Positions 12,180 through 21,997 of a DNA stretch of 64,000 nt are shown one piece after another (positions within the stretch are counted from its first letter, which is position 1; every line of letters starts with the position of its first letter). Both the position numbers and the translations under genes were made by a program. Under the pieces are notes generated by a model. The model was not told where the DNA came from. It worked only from the letters and a program-made list of their open reading frames with translations, and did not search any database. Source of the DNA: Rhizoclosmatium globosum (lineage: Eukaryota > Chytridiomycota > Chytridiomycetes > Chytridiales > Chytriomycetaceae); the NCBI GenBank assembly GCA_002104985.1, contig MCGO01000004.1, forward strand, positions 62,001 through 126,000, given 5' to 3'.

Positions 12180-13235
12180 GGTTATATTTCTTCTATCTGT
12201 TTTTTATTAATCATCGAACAACAAACAGCTTCAACACTTCCACCTCTTGCACCCATACCCAGAATCAGCCCCAAACCAACCCACAAAGTAGAAGTCACAG
12301 AAGCGGTGGCAGCAGTGACAGCAGCAAAAACGACAATGATGAGCGCAGGAACTCTTTGATGTGCAACGTGCCAGGCCAAAGCCACTGTCGCAACAGACAC
12401 AACCAATGCATTCACAAAATCATCTTCAAAACAGTAATCGCAGCAATGGCAGCGTCAGCAGTGGAAGTGGTGGAAATGGCAGGAGCAAGGTAACTTGAGT
12501 TGTGTATGCCAATCAATATTAAACCCCGCCCTCAACAGATGTGACCCTCAAATTTGCAGGATTGGCAGTCTATGCGTTGAAACAGCAAGCTCAACAGCGG
12601 CATGCTAGACAGATTCACAGAGGAAGATGATTGGACTGATTGGACTGGAGTTCCCCCATTGCGCAGGCTGCGTGTGTCTCAGTCTCCTGAACCACTGAAG
12701 CTTTGATTTAACAATGAGAACAGCAGCAGCAGATGTGCAGTTCTCAGGACTTTGATGACAATGATTCAGCCACAAGTCTACCAAGAGATGGCCCAAAACG
12801 TGCGAGGATCTCAAATAAGAGGCGCAATATTATTGATGACCTTGATGAAGGTTTACAGCCCACTTCCTAGCCCAGTGCTTAAAAGCATTCTAAATGATGG
12901 CATACCACATATGTTCCTATATTGCACTCAACGAACAACAATAACGTGAGAAACAAAAGAACCACCCTGATTCTATCCTAAATTCATTGTGGAGGTGTAG
13001 GGCATTTCTGTTCTGCAATGCTACCGCATCTGTGTCAGGATCCATTGGAGCTTGTCATGGGCAATAGGGGTGGTCAAAGTTGATGTTTTTGACACCATCA
13101 TGGTACCCAAGTCAACATTACACTTTCCAACAATAAAACTGCCAAGTTCATTGAAACAAAAGCGATCTAAAGGGCATGGTTGTAAGTTTGCATTAAAGGC
13201 ACCAACCTAAGCATTTACTACACCTGGTGAATTCA
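12180..13235 (+). other. Possible scattered exon remnants of the Myb/SANT-like gene
   Basis: Several short coding-like stretches alternate with stops. One is a Ser/Gly/Asn-rich segment near 12420-12490 followed by a GT...AG interval. Another is an acidic-basic segment near 12740-12860 containing GPKRARISNKRRN. They could be upstream exons of the decayed Myb/SANT-like gene that follows, but no continuous model can be built. Confidence 0.25.
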
Positions 13236-13238
13236 CAG

Positions 13239-13877
13239 CTATGATCAATTGGCTGGAGATTGCATCCAGTTTCAAAATTGTTGTTGGCAGGGGCAAAGGA
13301 TGCAAAGATGAAATCGGATCAGTTGTTGAAAAAAGTTGATGGGCTGAAACAGCTCATAAGCCAGGTGAATGCAACCTGCTGTAGTAGTTGGGACACTAAA
13401 ACTGTCAAGAACCGCTATGACAGATGGATTGCAAGGCATGTGACTTCTGTTGTGTGGATCTCATTAACATTAAGTTGCAGATACAAGAAGACGAAGAAAG
13501 AGGCTCAAGCTAGAGGATTCGGCCTCACCAACAACAATGAGGAGAAGGAAATCAGGACAATTGAAGACAAACTGGAGTGTATGTGCCCACAGTATTTGCA
13601 ACAACTATTTGGCAAACAATTCAATGTCAAACCTCTTGCAACAACTGAAGTCAGAATTGTGCTTGATAAGGACGGTGAGAAAGGCAAGGAAGAGCATGGC
13701 AAAGTTGAAGAGAATGCTGAGAGTTGTGAGAACAGCAAAAGTAACAAGGGCGCCGAGGACATTGAGGACAGTGAGGATGAGGAGAATGGCGAGAACAGTG
13801 AGGACGGAAATGAGGATTCTGAATTTGAAAACTGCAATGAAGACCAGGATGAGGTTGTTATTGTGGGTGCAACATGA
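13239..13877 (+). pseudogene. Myb/SANT-like (trihelix-type) DNA-binding protein, frameshifted
   Basis: The sequence reads AMINWLEIASSFK from 13239, then continues one frame over as AGAKDAKMKSDQLLKK, so a frameshift near 13275 breaks the gene. Downstream are SWDTKTVKNRYDRW, then a 45-nt interval at 13436-13480, then RYKKTKKEAQARGFGL and IEDKLECMCPQY with LFGKQFNV. This is the pattern of fungal Myb/SANT-like DNA-binding proteins often found in transposon-rich DNA. The interval begins GC and ends AG; removing it joins IA to RYKKTK in frame, so it is probably a GC-AG intron. The C-terminus is a Glu/Asp-rich tail. It is likely TE-derived. Confidence 0.5.
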
Positions 13878-13989
13878 GGTACAGTCAGAGGCATTAAGGA
13901 AGCCTTCACACCTCAAGCTATTCAGGAAGGAGCTGAACTGTTCAGTGTGGACAAAAATGACAGGTGAGAGCTTCCTATGTCTTGACTTT

Positions 13990-14867
13990 GACTAAATACT
14001 ATTTAGTGAATATAATGATAACAAATATGACCCTGTTCCATCCCCAACAAAAAAGAAGGTTAGCAAAGCCAAAGGCCACCAAGAGTACAGTCTGTCTTGC
14101 AAAAATTGTTTCCAATCTGTTGTGAATAAATAATAAAAGAGAATCACAAAGAGAGCTGTCAATTTCCTCCTATTCTGTTCAAATCCATATTTTTGTCTCT
14201 GAACCTTCAAAATATGCCATAAATTCTCAACTGGGTTCAGATCCGGGCTACTTACGGCCATTCAATGACTGGAACGTGTTCTCGAGCAAGATATTCTGTG
14301 ATAGAGTTTGCTTTGTAGTAACAACCAAATCAACCCCAAAATCCCTCTTTGCCGTGTGTATTTCAGGTATTAGATACCGACAAAGTGTTTCCTTGTAGGG
14401 GTACTGATTTTGATTTCCTTCCAGGGCAACAAGTGGGCAAGACCAAATCCACTGAAAGAACCCCAAAGAAAAACCACCTGTTGCAACTGTTGATTGACTG
14501 GCAGATTCTTGCACTTGATGTTTGAGTGACATTGGAAATAAAGTTCCTGGCTCTTGGGGCACTTTCTAACTGTTGTATCGTCACTCCAGGTCCACATCCT
14601 CAAGATGTATCTTTGCAAATTCAAGTTTTTTCAGCTTCTGATAATAGTGGTTTCTTCCATAATTTGTAGAGGTGAGGTTGTTTTGCAGTTCAAAATGGTT
14701 GATGGTTGACCTTGACAGGACGACAGCTCCAGGACCAAGACAATTTGCAGACTCCACCCTCCCAGTTGGAGCCCAGTTCTTCCATCTGTGATGCGTTTGC
14801 AGATGGTTTGGGTGGCAAATCATTATTCTTCTGGTATTCCTGGCTGGGTTTGCCTGCCAGGGGTTTC

Positions 14868-14906
<39 letters not shown>

Positions 14907-14960
14907 CAAGAGTTGAACTTTTTGGCAGAACTTCAACCGTGGGAAGCTCTGTGTTTTTTT
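13990..14960 (-). pseudogene. Decayed Tc1/mariner transposase
   Basis: Fragments in several minus-strand frames line up in transposase order. KLKKLEFAKIHLEDVDLEWS lies near 14580-14640, followed by a GGFSLGFFQW-type strand, then CPLVALEGNQNQYPYKETL near 14420 and SPDLNPVENLWHILK near 14240. The last is the classic C-terminal DDE motif (SPDLNPIENLW). Frameshifts and stops separate the fragments, and the region carrying the middle catalytic Asp is not recognisable. Inverted ends were not found. Confidence 0.7.
14871..14904. repeat. (TG)17 microsatellite
   Basis: Seventeen uninterrupted TG dinucleotides lie within the decayed transposase region. Confidence 0.95.
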
Positions 14961-15579
14961 TTGCCTGGGCTTTTTCCGAGGACAAAACTGGATCCCTAAC
15001 CAAATGATATCCAAACAAAACCTATCATTCATAAAATAAACCTTATATTAAAGTGTTGAAAAAGAGTGGAGTGACGGCAGTGGAGCGTTTGTGGCGGCTG
15101 TGAGGCAGGCAGAACCCAATTCCTTCAAAACCTATCTCCTCCCTCAATCTTTTCATGATTCTCCTCCAACTTTATTAAATGATGAAAGACTAAAATCCAA
15201 AGGCAACCTAGAGCCGTTCTTTTTGATAACAACTCAGGGTTGCGAGTTGCATGTGTTGGGTTTGAGGTGTGGGCCTCGGCGCAGCTCCTTTGTTCTTTCT
15301 TTGATCATTTCGATATTTTGACCAGTAATATAAATTAGTTTTATTTATTGTTGTCTTAAGTTTCAGCCAAATCGCATTGGCCGTTCCCGAGTCGCAGCCA
15401 AGTGGTGTTCAACCCAAGACTCAAACCACAAGCCTGACCTAAGTTTAATCCAGGAAGACCTCATACTTTGTGATGATAATAAAACAATATTAATTTATTG
15501 ATTTATTAAGTCCTCGTTGCGATCTGGGGTTTTTTTTGGACTGAACTTGGGTTGTCTTCCACAACCTTCCAGCACATTC
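14961..15579. other. Non-coding spacer between relic and two-gene element
   Basis: A 76-codon plus-strand frame (15091-15321) is the longest, and nothing recognisable is encoded. The DNA is mixed in composition. Confidence 0.3.
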
Positions 15580-15581
15580 TA

Positions 15582-15605
15582 TTATGCGTTTTGTCCAAAA
15601 TTGGA
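15582..15605 (+). repeat. Left terminal inverted repeat of the two-gene element
   Basis: This 24-bp sequence begins TTATGCGTTTTGTCC and ends TTGGA. It is identical to the inverse complement of 18195-18218. Confidence 0.9.
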
Positions 15606-15627
15606 GAAACCCAGTCAAACAAAAATG

Positions 15628-16820
15628 AAAGAAAGCAAGACACCTCTTCGTCCACCAGCAACCTCACTCTGCCAAAACCTCACCAATCTTCAAGTGGACG
15701 TCACCTCGGAAAAGCCCTCCTCTTGTTTGCTCCAAATCTCAACTCTTGAGTAAACATGCTGCACCAGATACTCGTGGCCTATGCTTGTATATGTACTATT
15801 GCAAGGGAAAGTCCAAAGCTGAACTGGCTTCTTTGACGGGCTACAGCGCTCAGCAACTGGATAACCCAATTTGAGCAAGGCAATGGATTACATCGCAGGG
15901 AGAAAACTGTTTCAAATACTATCCACAGCCAAGAACGGCAACAGTGGTTGGTGCGTCAGTTCCAGAAGAACCCAACGATGTTTTTTGACGAGGCTAAAGC
16001 TGCGTACCTGCGTAAATTCCACGTTTCTATCAGCTCCAGTTGTATCTCTGTGATCTTGAAAAACACTGGACTGTCTTGGAAGGCTCTTGAACAACGGGCA
16101 GTCCAAATTTCTCAAGCTGATGTTATCCGATTTGCGTCAGAACTTCTCGAAACTCCATGGCTTCTACACAACCTTCTCTTTCTGGATGAAGTTTCGTTTG
16201 ATAATCGTCAAATGATTCGAAACTGTGGATGGTGGTACAAGGGTGAAAGGCTGGTACTTTGTGGTGAATACAAGAGACTACCTCGCGTATCTTTGCTCTG
16301 CTTCATTGGGCTGAATGGTTTAGTCAATACTCATATGACTCAAGGTACATTCAATCGAGAATTGTTCTTGGATTGCTGTCTCCAAACGGCTACCAAACAG
16401 AAAGTCGTGAAAATGAACCCTGGTTGGCACTCCCTCTGGATCCTGGATGGTGCAAAGATTCACTGTGATCCTAGTGTGGTGAATTCTCTACGATTAATTG
16501 GTGTCAAAATCATATTTCTCCCTGCCTACTGTCCATTCTTCAACCCCATTGAGATAATGTTTGGAATGGTGAAGAAGCGCATGCGACGTGTCTACAATCC
16601 AAACAGGGGAGATGATATTCTTCACGTTATCTTGGATGTGTTGGGTGAGTTCAAACGACATGACTTCGAGTCAATCTTTCGTCAATGTGGTTACACCTGG
16701 AGCGGTTTTGATCCAACAACAGCGTTTAGCATACCATTTAGTGATATGCACGGAATCAAAAGTGATGGAGAGGAGATATGGGATGTTGGAGACGTTGGAG
16801 ACTATGAATTGACTGAATAA
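15628..16820 (+). pseudogene. Tc1/mariner-type DD34E transposase with N-terminal frameshift
   Basis: DDE transposases cut and join transposon ends. The catalytic part (about 15855-16820) is open. The first Asp is in FLDEVSFD, the second in WILDGAKIH, and the Glu in FFNPIEIMFG; the second Asp and the Glu are separated by 34 residues (DD34E). Upstream, an HTH-like stretch GKSKAELASLTGYSAQQL (near 15805-15857) lies in a different frame. Continuing NWITQFEQGN requires a one-base shift near 15855, with no splice sites there. No ATG is present in the HTH frame, so the start is uncertain. This copy is probably inactive unless the shift is a sequencing error or is bypassed. Confidence 0.8.
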
Positions 16821-16852
16821 ACATTTAATTATAACCAATATAACTTAAATGA

Positions 16853-18016
16853 CTACAACGCATGATCAATATCCTCCATGTCCACAACCCGTAACTGTGA
16901 TTCATGACTGATGGCATTCTCCTTCACATCAATTTCAGCTGCCCTATCATTCAAAATGTCCTCAGTCACATTACACGACTCAACTTCAGCCTTCAATCTA
17001 TCCTTGAGAATTGCAGCTGATTGGACAGCACGTTCCAAAAGTTGACTAACTACTCTGAGATCATTCACATTGTTGTCTGCAGTGACCCACAAGTTGCTAA
17101 GAGCATCCCGCTTCCTCTTGTTGACTCCAAGCGCAATCTTGTTGTTATTCCTTTGTTCGTCAAGCACCAACTGCGCATTGATTGGCTGCGTTTTGAAATA
17201 CTGCCGAAAATCAGTTGGAGGTCCAGCAGCTATACGTTCATCAAGTTCGTCTTCTTTTTCATAGCAATATGTTGCATACATTGACCAGTGCACCGAATCA
17301 GCCTTGAAAGACGTGCCCCATTTGTCACGTAACTTATTGGCCAATTCACGTATTGCCGCACTGTTTGGAGCATTCCCGCGATCCCTTTTATCAGCTGGTA
17401 GCTTTAAAAGAGTCTTTTGAACCACTTCATAATCCGGAGCAGACAAAATGGCGTAAGAGTTTTCAACCAGAATGATTTTGATGGTTGCAGTACTGCAAGA
17501 AACAAGAATCGGACCCGTCAATTGCTCCAAAGTAATTGACTTTGACTTTTTACCGCAATCAAACCGTACAAAGTGGGTGAAGTCTTCGAATACAATGTCT
17601 GGCTTCTGTTGTTGAGAGAGAGCCCATTTTGGCTTTCCATCTACCCTATTATTAACGAGCCACTTTCCAATGTACTCCAGGGCTAACGTGAAAAGTTCTC
17701 TTTTCAGTTCTTGAAGAGACTTATTAGCAATTTCAAATGCATCTTTCTTCTTGACCAATCGACCTTGAGGAGATGTTCGAATTGAAAATGCAAAATTGTT
17801 TGTGTGCACTTGGGGTGCAGTTGCCAGTCTAGGAGTAGGGGCAGGTCTGGGGATAGTACTGCTTGATTGTTTTGTCTTCCGCTGTTTCCCCGGAGTTGAA
17901 GACGTGGCGGTAGTGGAAGTGGAATGGTTGATATCAGTAGGAGCAGGGGCTGCTGTGGCTGCTGTGGCTGCAGAAACTAGTACGCTAAGTGCATGTAAGT
18001 TCTCTTGGTCGTCCAT
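16853..18016 (-). CDS. Accessory protein of the two-gene transposon, unknown function, 387 aa
   Basis: An intact frame runs from the ATG at 18016-18014 to the TAG at 16855-16853, entirely inside the inverted ends. The N-terminus is Ala/Thr/Pro rich and basic (about residues 15-75). After that comes a globular region containing ELKRELFTLALEYIGKW, then a helical Lys/Arg region ending in an acidic tail. I recognise no catalytic motif. The gene is tail to tail with the transposase. Its open frame, beside a frameshifted transposase, suggests it was under selection until recently. DNA binding or regulation is a guess from the basic composition only. Confidence 0.65.
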   Translation of the reverse strand: MDDQENLHALSVLVSAATAATAAPAPTDINHSTSTTATSSTPGKQRKTKQSSSTIPRPAPTPRLATAPQVHTNNFAFSIRTSPQGRLVKKKDAFEIANKSLQELKRELFTLALEYIGKWLVNNRVDGKPKWALSQQQKPDIVFEDFTHFVRFDCGKKSKSITLEQLTGPILVSCSTATIKIILVENSYAILSAPDYEVVQKTLLKLPADKRDRGNAPNSAAIRELANKLRDKWGTSFKADSVHWSMYATYCYEKEDELDERIAAGPPTDFRQYFKTQPINAQLVLDEQRNNNKIALGVNKRKRDALSNLWVTADNNVNDLRVVSQLLERAVQSAAILKDRLKAEVESCNVTEDILNDRAAEIDVKENAISHESQLRVVDMEDIDHAL

Positions 18017-18194
18017 GATGCCGATCAAGGCCTAAGATCCAGGATTTTAACAGTTTCCACACAAATAGAAGCAATATACCAATTACTATCTCAAAATTGT
18101 GGGTCTGGCGGGTCTTTGGATTGAATTAGGAGGAGTTGACTTGCCGGCGGAGGAAGAAGATGCACGTTTTCTCGCAGGAGCTCAAATGGGAAAA

Positions 18195-18218
18195 TCCAAT
18201 TTTGGACAAAACGCATAA
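18195..18218 (-). repeat. Right terminal inverted repeat of the two-gene element
   Basis: Exact inverse complement of 15582-15605, followed by TA. Confidence 0.9.
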
Positions 18219-18220
18219 TA

Positions 18221-18694
18221 CACTCCCCAAATATTCCCACCAGTACAAAGTATTAATAAACATTGATTTTCTATTATTTGCCAAAAACGAGACCCCTGTC
18301 TAAAATATCCAGTTTCATTTGAAATGCCATTGTGCAGAACTACTGCAACATCTCCAAAGAAATTCGATAATGTGCTCCCTTTCTTGACTTTAAATAATCA
18401 CGTTTTATTTCTTTCTGAAGGAACCCACCCAGGAGCACGCCCCAGCTTTAGCTGGGTATTCACAGAATCATTGTTGTAGTGCCCCTGGTTTCTTTCCCAA
18501 TTTCTGGCTATAATATCCCAAGGTATGTTGCCCTTGTGCAGGTCAAGAATTTGTTGTTTTTCAAATTCAGTATACATTTTTATTTGTCAGTTTTGGTGAG
18601 ACAGACTGGATGTAGGTTGGCACAGGATATGGTGTCATCGACACTAATCATGAATAGACAGTAAATTATATACAAAATACTTTGGTTGGTGTTA
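18221..18694. other. Non-coding spacer
   Basis: No coding frame above about 60 codons and no recognised element. A short hairpin AGCTTTAGCTGGG lies near 18446. Confidence 0.3.
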
Positions 18695-19177
18695 GGGGCA
18701 GTTCCAAGTAAATATTTTTCACTGAAGAGCAAATATCCAGAATTTGTTCCAGCCTTGCCACAAAACATTGCCAGCTCTGCCGGCCGTTTGTTTTCCCCAA
18801 CTTTTCTGTGTCATACAGCAGCCATCCTGATATTGAGGATTCATTCCAACATCGCTCCAGATAGACACGCGAATTGAGAAATGGCAGACTTACTCAGACG
18901 CCATTGATTGTACATCAACAGAAGTTGCAACTGATGCAGCACCATGTGCAACTGCCACACAACATGGCTATAAGATCAAACCAAAGACAAGCTTGCTTTC
19001 GAAATTGTATTTAGTTGGTGATGAAGTGGTTGAAAGTTGCAATGCCAGCAGAGCTGATATTTTTTTGGAAGAGCTGCCTTTGGTCTGCTGGAAAAAGAGG
19101 CCGACAGAAACAAAAAATCAAAATAGAAGCTTTTTTATTGTCATTTTGCTCTGCTGAAACGTACTTGGAACTGCCCC
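18695..19177. mobile_element. MITE with 16-bp inverted ends and TTA target duplication
   Basis: The left end GGGGCAGTTCCAAGTA (18695-18710) is repeated in inverse complement at 19162-19177. TTA lies directly outside both ends (18692-18694 and 19178-19180). A 3-bp TTA duplication with ends starting GGG is typical of PIF/Harbinger-type MITEs. The 483-bp interior encodes no transposase. Confidence 0.6.
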
Positions 19178-20179
19178 TTAGGTAGAAGCTCCAGAGCATT
19201 TAAAACAAGTTTGTGCTCATTTCTTGTACTATACTTGGCTGCAAAAGCATTGCCATTGTTCTGTCCAATAGAGCAAATAGTAAAATATTATCATACTTTG
19301 TGTCAATTTGGAGAGATAAGGGTTTGAAAGAGGACTGAGGGTTGCCAGCCTTTTGTAACTCCTTGAGGATGGGTTCCAAAAGTTCCAACTCTAAAGTCTT
19401 TTTGTTGAATCCTTGAGATGCAATCCATGATAGCTGCATTCAACTTGTCAATCTCTTCTACACCGGCCACACTAAACACTCCTCTTGCACGAAAGAACAT
19501 CTTGTTGCAGAATGGATCTGTTTTATTTGGATGGGAGAGGCCTGAAAAGACACTACAAAGGAACTCATGGCCAAGTGCACTCATTTGAGCCAGTGAGAGA
19601 GGTCGATTAACAATGTCTCAAATGATTTCTGCAAGAAGTATTATTAGAGAGAAAATGGTTTGGAGAGGAAAGACGGTTTACGCCCATGTCAATAGTCGAA
19701 TCTCTTTGCTTCAAGCACAACTGAAAGAAAGATAAGGAAAGAAGAAGGAAAGATCCAAACGGGCTGCTACACCAAACGTAACAAAGAAAGTGACCTCAAG
19801 TATAAGTTGTAAAAGGAGGCAAAACGAGGATGTGAGTGGTTCGTTATCTTTCATTGTTCAAGAACTCATGCTTTTTTTTAATTAGATAAATTAGCCATTG
19901 CTCTTCTTGGGAGTCTGCAACACAAACTAACGTTGATGCTACTTCTCAGGGAGTAAACAAGAAGGATTTTTATTAGGGAACAATATGATACATTGCAATT
20001 GAACCTTATTGATTCATACAACAGAAAACTTCCTCAACTTCAAAAGGACAAATTGTCCCATTCAAATCAATACCCTGAACGGGTTGGGCTTTCAGGAATA
20101 CTTGCAACTCTCTTGGATATGGCTGGTCACCACAATGACCTTGAAACTGAACTCAAGTGACACTTGGTATAAAAAATAA
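19178..20179. other. Decayed DNA with minus-strand coding-like fragments
   Basis: Two overlapping minus-strand frames (19200-19439 and 19303-19584) look coding-like, for example ELELLEPILKELQKAG, but match nothing I know and are not joined by splice sites. The remainder to 20179 is A-rich and non-coding. Confidence 0.25.
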
Positions 20180-20960
20180 ACAATTTGATCTTGGAAATAG
20201 AAGGAACAACATTGCAGGTCGTTTTATTGCTGTTTCGGTTTGATGAAGGAGGAGAAAAGGGACGAGGGATTGGTGGAGTATCGCTGTGGTCCACCAACCG
20301 ACACATTCTAATCGTAGTTCTCGCGCTTATGCTCAGTCTATATCTCTCCATGAATCCAGCACATCAACGGGATGAAGCAATGAATGATAATCTTTGCTGT
20401 CCCATTCCAACATCCAGGACCGCATCTGCCAAAAATTGCAGTGGATCCTTCACATACACCAACATCCACAATCGCGGTGAATCCTTCACATACGCGTACC
20501 GCCAACATCCCGCCAACATCCACTCGTTCAACTCTAATGGCAACCAGTCCAAACAGCTTCACTTCCTCCTCCAGGAACATACGGCGAATCATAGAGGGAG
20601 AGGAAAAGAGATTGGAGTGAATTCCATCAACGTCTATGCTTATATTATGGGAAAGAGTGGGAGGGGATCTGTTGATTCTCCGATACACCATCCTTCCACC
20701 ACCTGCAATCATACTCCCCATCCACAGTGAAGAGACTTCCTTCCTTGCTTCACAACATTTTCCTTGATGGAATCGGCAGATCGTACCCACTTGGACAGCA
20801 TCGCTCTGTTGAGGGAATGTTTTAGTCGCAACAGCAGGAAGCACCACTGCGAACCTTTCCGCGCGGCTTAGAGGAAACAAGCAATGCAGAGAGTGCGTGT
20901 ACTTCGTCGACAATGCATACTTTGAAGGCGAGAGTGTAATGTTTGTGAATGAGTGAATGT
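20180..20960 (-). pseudogene. Truncated pogo-type transposase, N-terminal half only
   Basis: Read on the minus strand, this matches the first part of the copy at 21998. Shared landmarks include FLEEEVKLFGLVA, the Arg/Ser-rich stretch before it and the later RTTIRMCRLVDHSDTPP segment (RTTTRTCGLLDHSDTPP in the other copy). It has frameshifts and stops and lacks the DDD catalytic domain. Its 5' end lies 45 bp from the COQ9 start codon, in opposite orientation, so the COQ9 promoter must lie within or against this relic. Confidence 0.7.
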
Positions 20961-21005
20961 TGTGGTCAAAGTTTTGTTGTCTTCATTTTTCTTTCTTGAT
21001 TGGAA

Positions 21006-21906
21006 ATGATCAGACGCGCATTTACCTCTACCACCTCCATCAAGCCACCTGACGTGTCGCAAATTGTGTTCTCGTCTGTTAGAGAAGGAGTAAAGGATGC
21101 GGGGTCGGACGATGTTCGCAATCGAATCCTCAAATCAGCATTGGCATCTGTGCCGCAGCTCGGGTTCACCACGGCTGCATTACGTCACGGCTGCACATCG
21201 CTAGGCTTGTCGCCGATGGCTGCCGGAGCTTGGCCGCGTGGTGGTGCTGAGCTGGCTGAATACTTCGTGACAAATGCAACGAAGGAAACGGCTACACAGA
21301 TGCGTACCCTGAACAACTTCGAGTCGTAAGTTACTGTTCGGTCCAGCATCATTCTCATTCTTCCCCTTTTTTAAATGCATATGAAACAGAATGCGTGTGC
21401 CACAGAAGATAAAAGCGGGTGTCCTAATCAGGCTTGGGCTTCTCAAGCCATACTTGCATCAATGGCCTGACGTAACTACCATTTCTTTTGCTTGCGCCGC
21501 TTCTCACCGTTTTTCTGGCTAGGCTCTTGCTCTGATGGCGATGCCTCAGAATGCTCCACACTCTTTGCACAACTTAGGTCTTCTTGTTGATGAAATCTGG
21601 CATGTCACAGGGGACAGGTCCACTGATGTACGTGCAATTTAGCTCGCCTATTTCGTGTTTCTCACACATAATTTTTAGATGAATTGGTACTCGAAAAGAA
21701 TGCTTTTAGCTGGAGTCTACACTTCTACAGAGCTCTTTATGACGCAAGACAAGTCCCCAAATTTTACAGAAACGGAGAAGTTTTTGGACCGGAGGTTGAA
21801 TGATGTAGCGTTTGTTGGTCGCACATCAGCAGAGGTTGGTCAAATGCTCGAATTTGGAATCAAAAGTGCGTTAGGAGTTGCTGCGTCAAAGGGTTGGTTG
21901 AAATAG
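21006..21906 (+). CDS. COQ9: Ubiquinone biosynthesis protein COQ9
   Basis: COQ9 is a lipid-binding mitochondrial matrix protein needed for COQ7 hydroxylase function in the CoQ synthome. Four exons are inferred: 21006-21325, 21390-21471, 21523-21627 and 21679-21906, giving 244 aa. The N-terminus MIRRAFTSTTS is a short mitochondrial presequence. The core has ILKSALASVPQLGFTTAAL, then WPRGGAELAEYF, then a final exon with DMNWYSKRMLLAGVYTSTEL followed by a FLDRRL-type helix. These are the signatures of the family (TetR-like fold, WYTKR...LAGVYTSTEL). Introns are 64, 51 and 51 nt. The gene is bracketed by two pogo-transposase copies pointing away from it. Confidence 0.93.
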
Positions 21907-21997
21907 GTTTTGAAAACTATTATTTTCAGAGAAGAAGAATATACGTCTTCACTTTTTCTTTGCCAAACTTCCTGCCAAACTTCACCACAACTCACTG

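Larger units (their letters stand above)
15580..18220. mobile_element. Two-gene Tc1/mariner-type transposon, 2.64 kb, TA-flanked
   Basis: Perfect 24-bp terminal inverted repeats beginning TTATGCGTTTTGTCC lie at 15582-15605 and, inverted, at 18195-18218. A TA dinucleotide lies directly outside each (15580-15581 and 18219-18220), matching the TA target duplication of Tc1/mariner. Inside are a DD34E transposase (plus) and an intact unknown gene (minus), arranged tail to tail with 32 bp between stops. This is longer than a classic 1.3-1.6 kb Tc1 element because of the second gene. Confidence 0.85.

Noticed and set aside
20185..20730. 181-aa plus-strand gene
   Set aside because: It is the opposite strand of the truncated pogo relic, which aligns with the copy at 22 kb on the minus strand.
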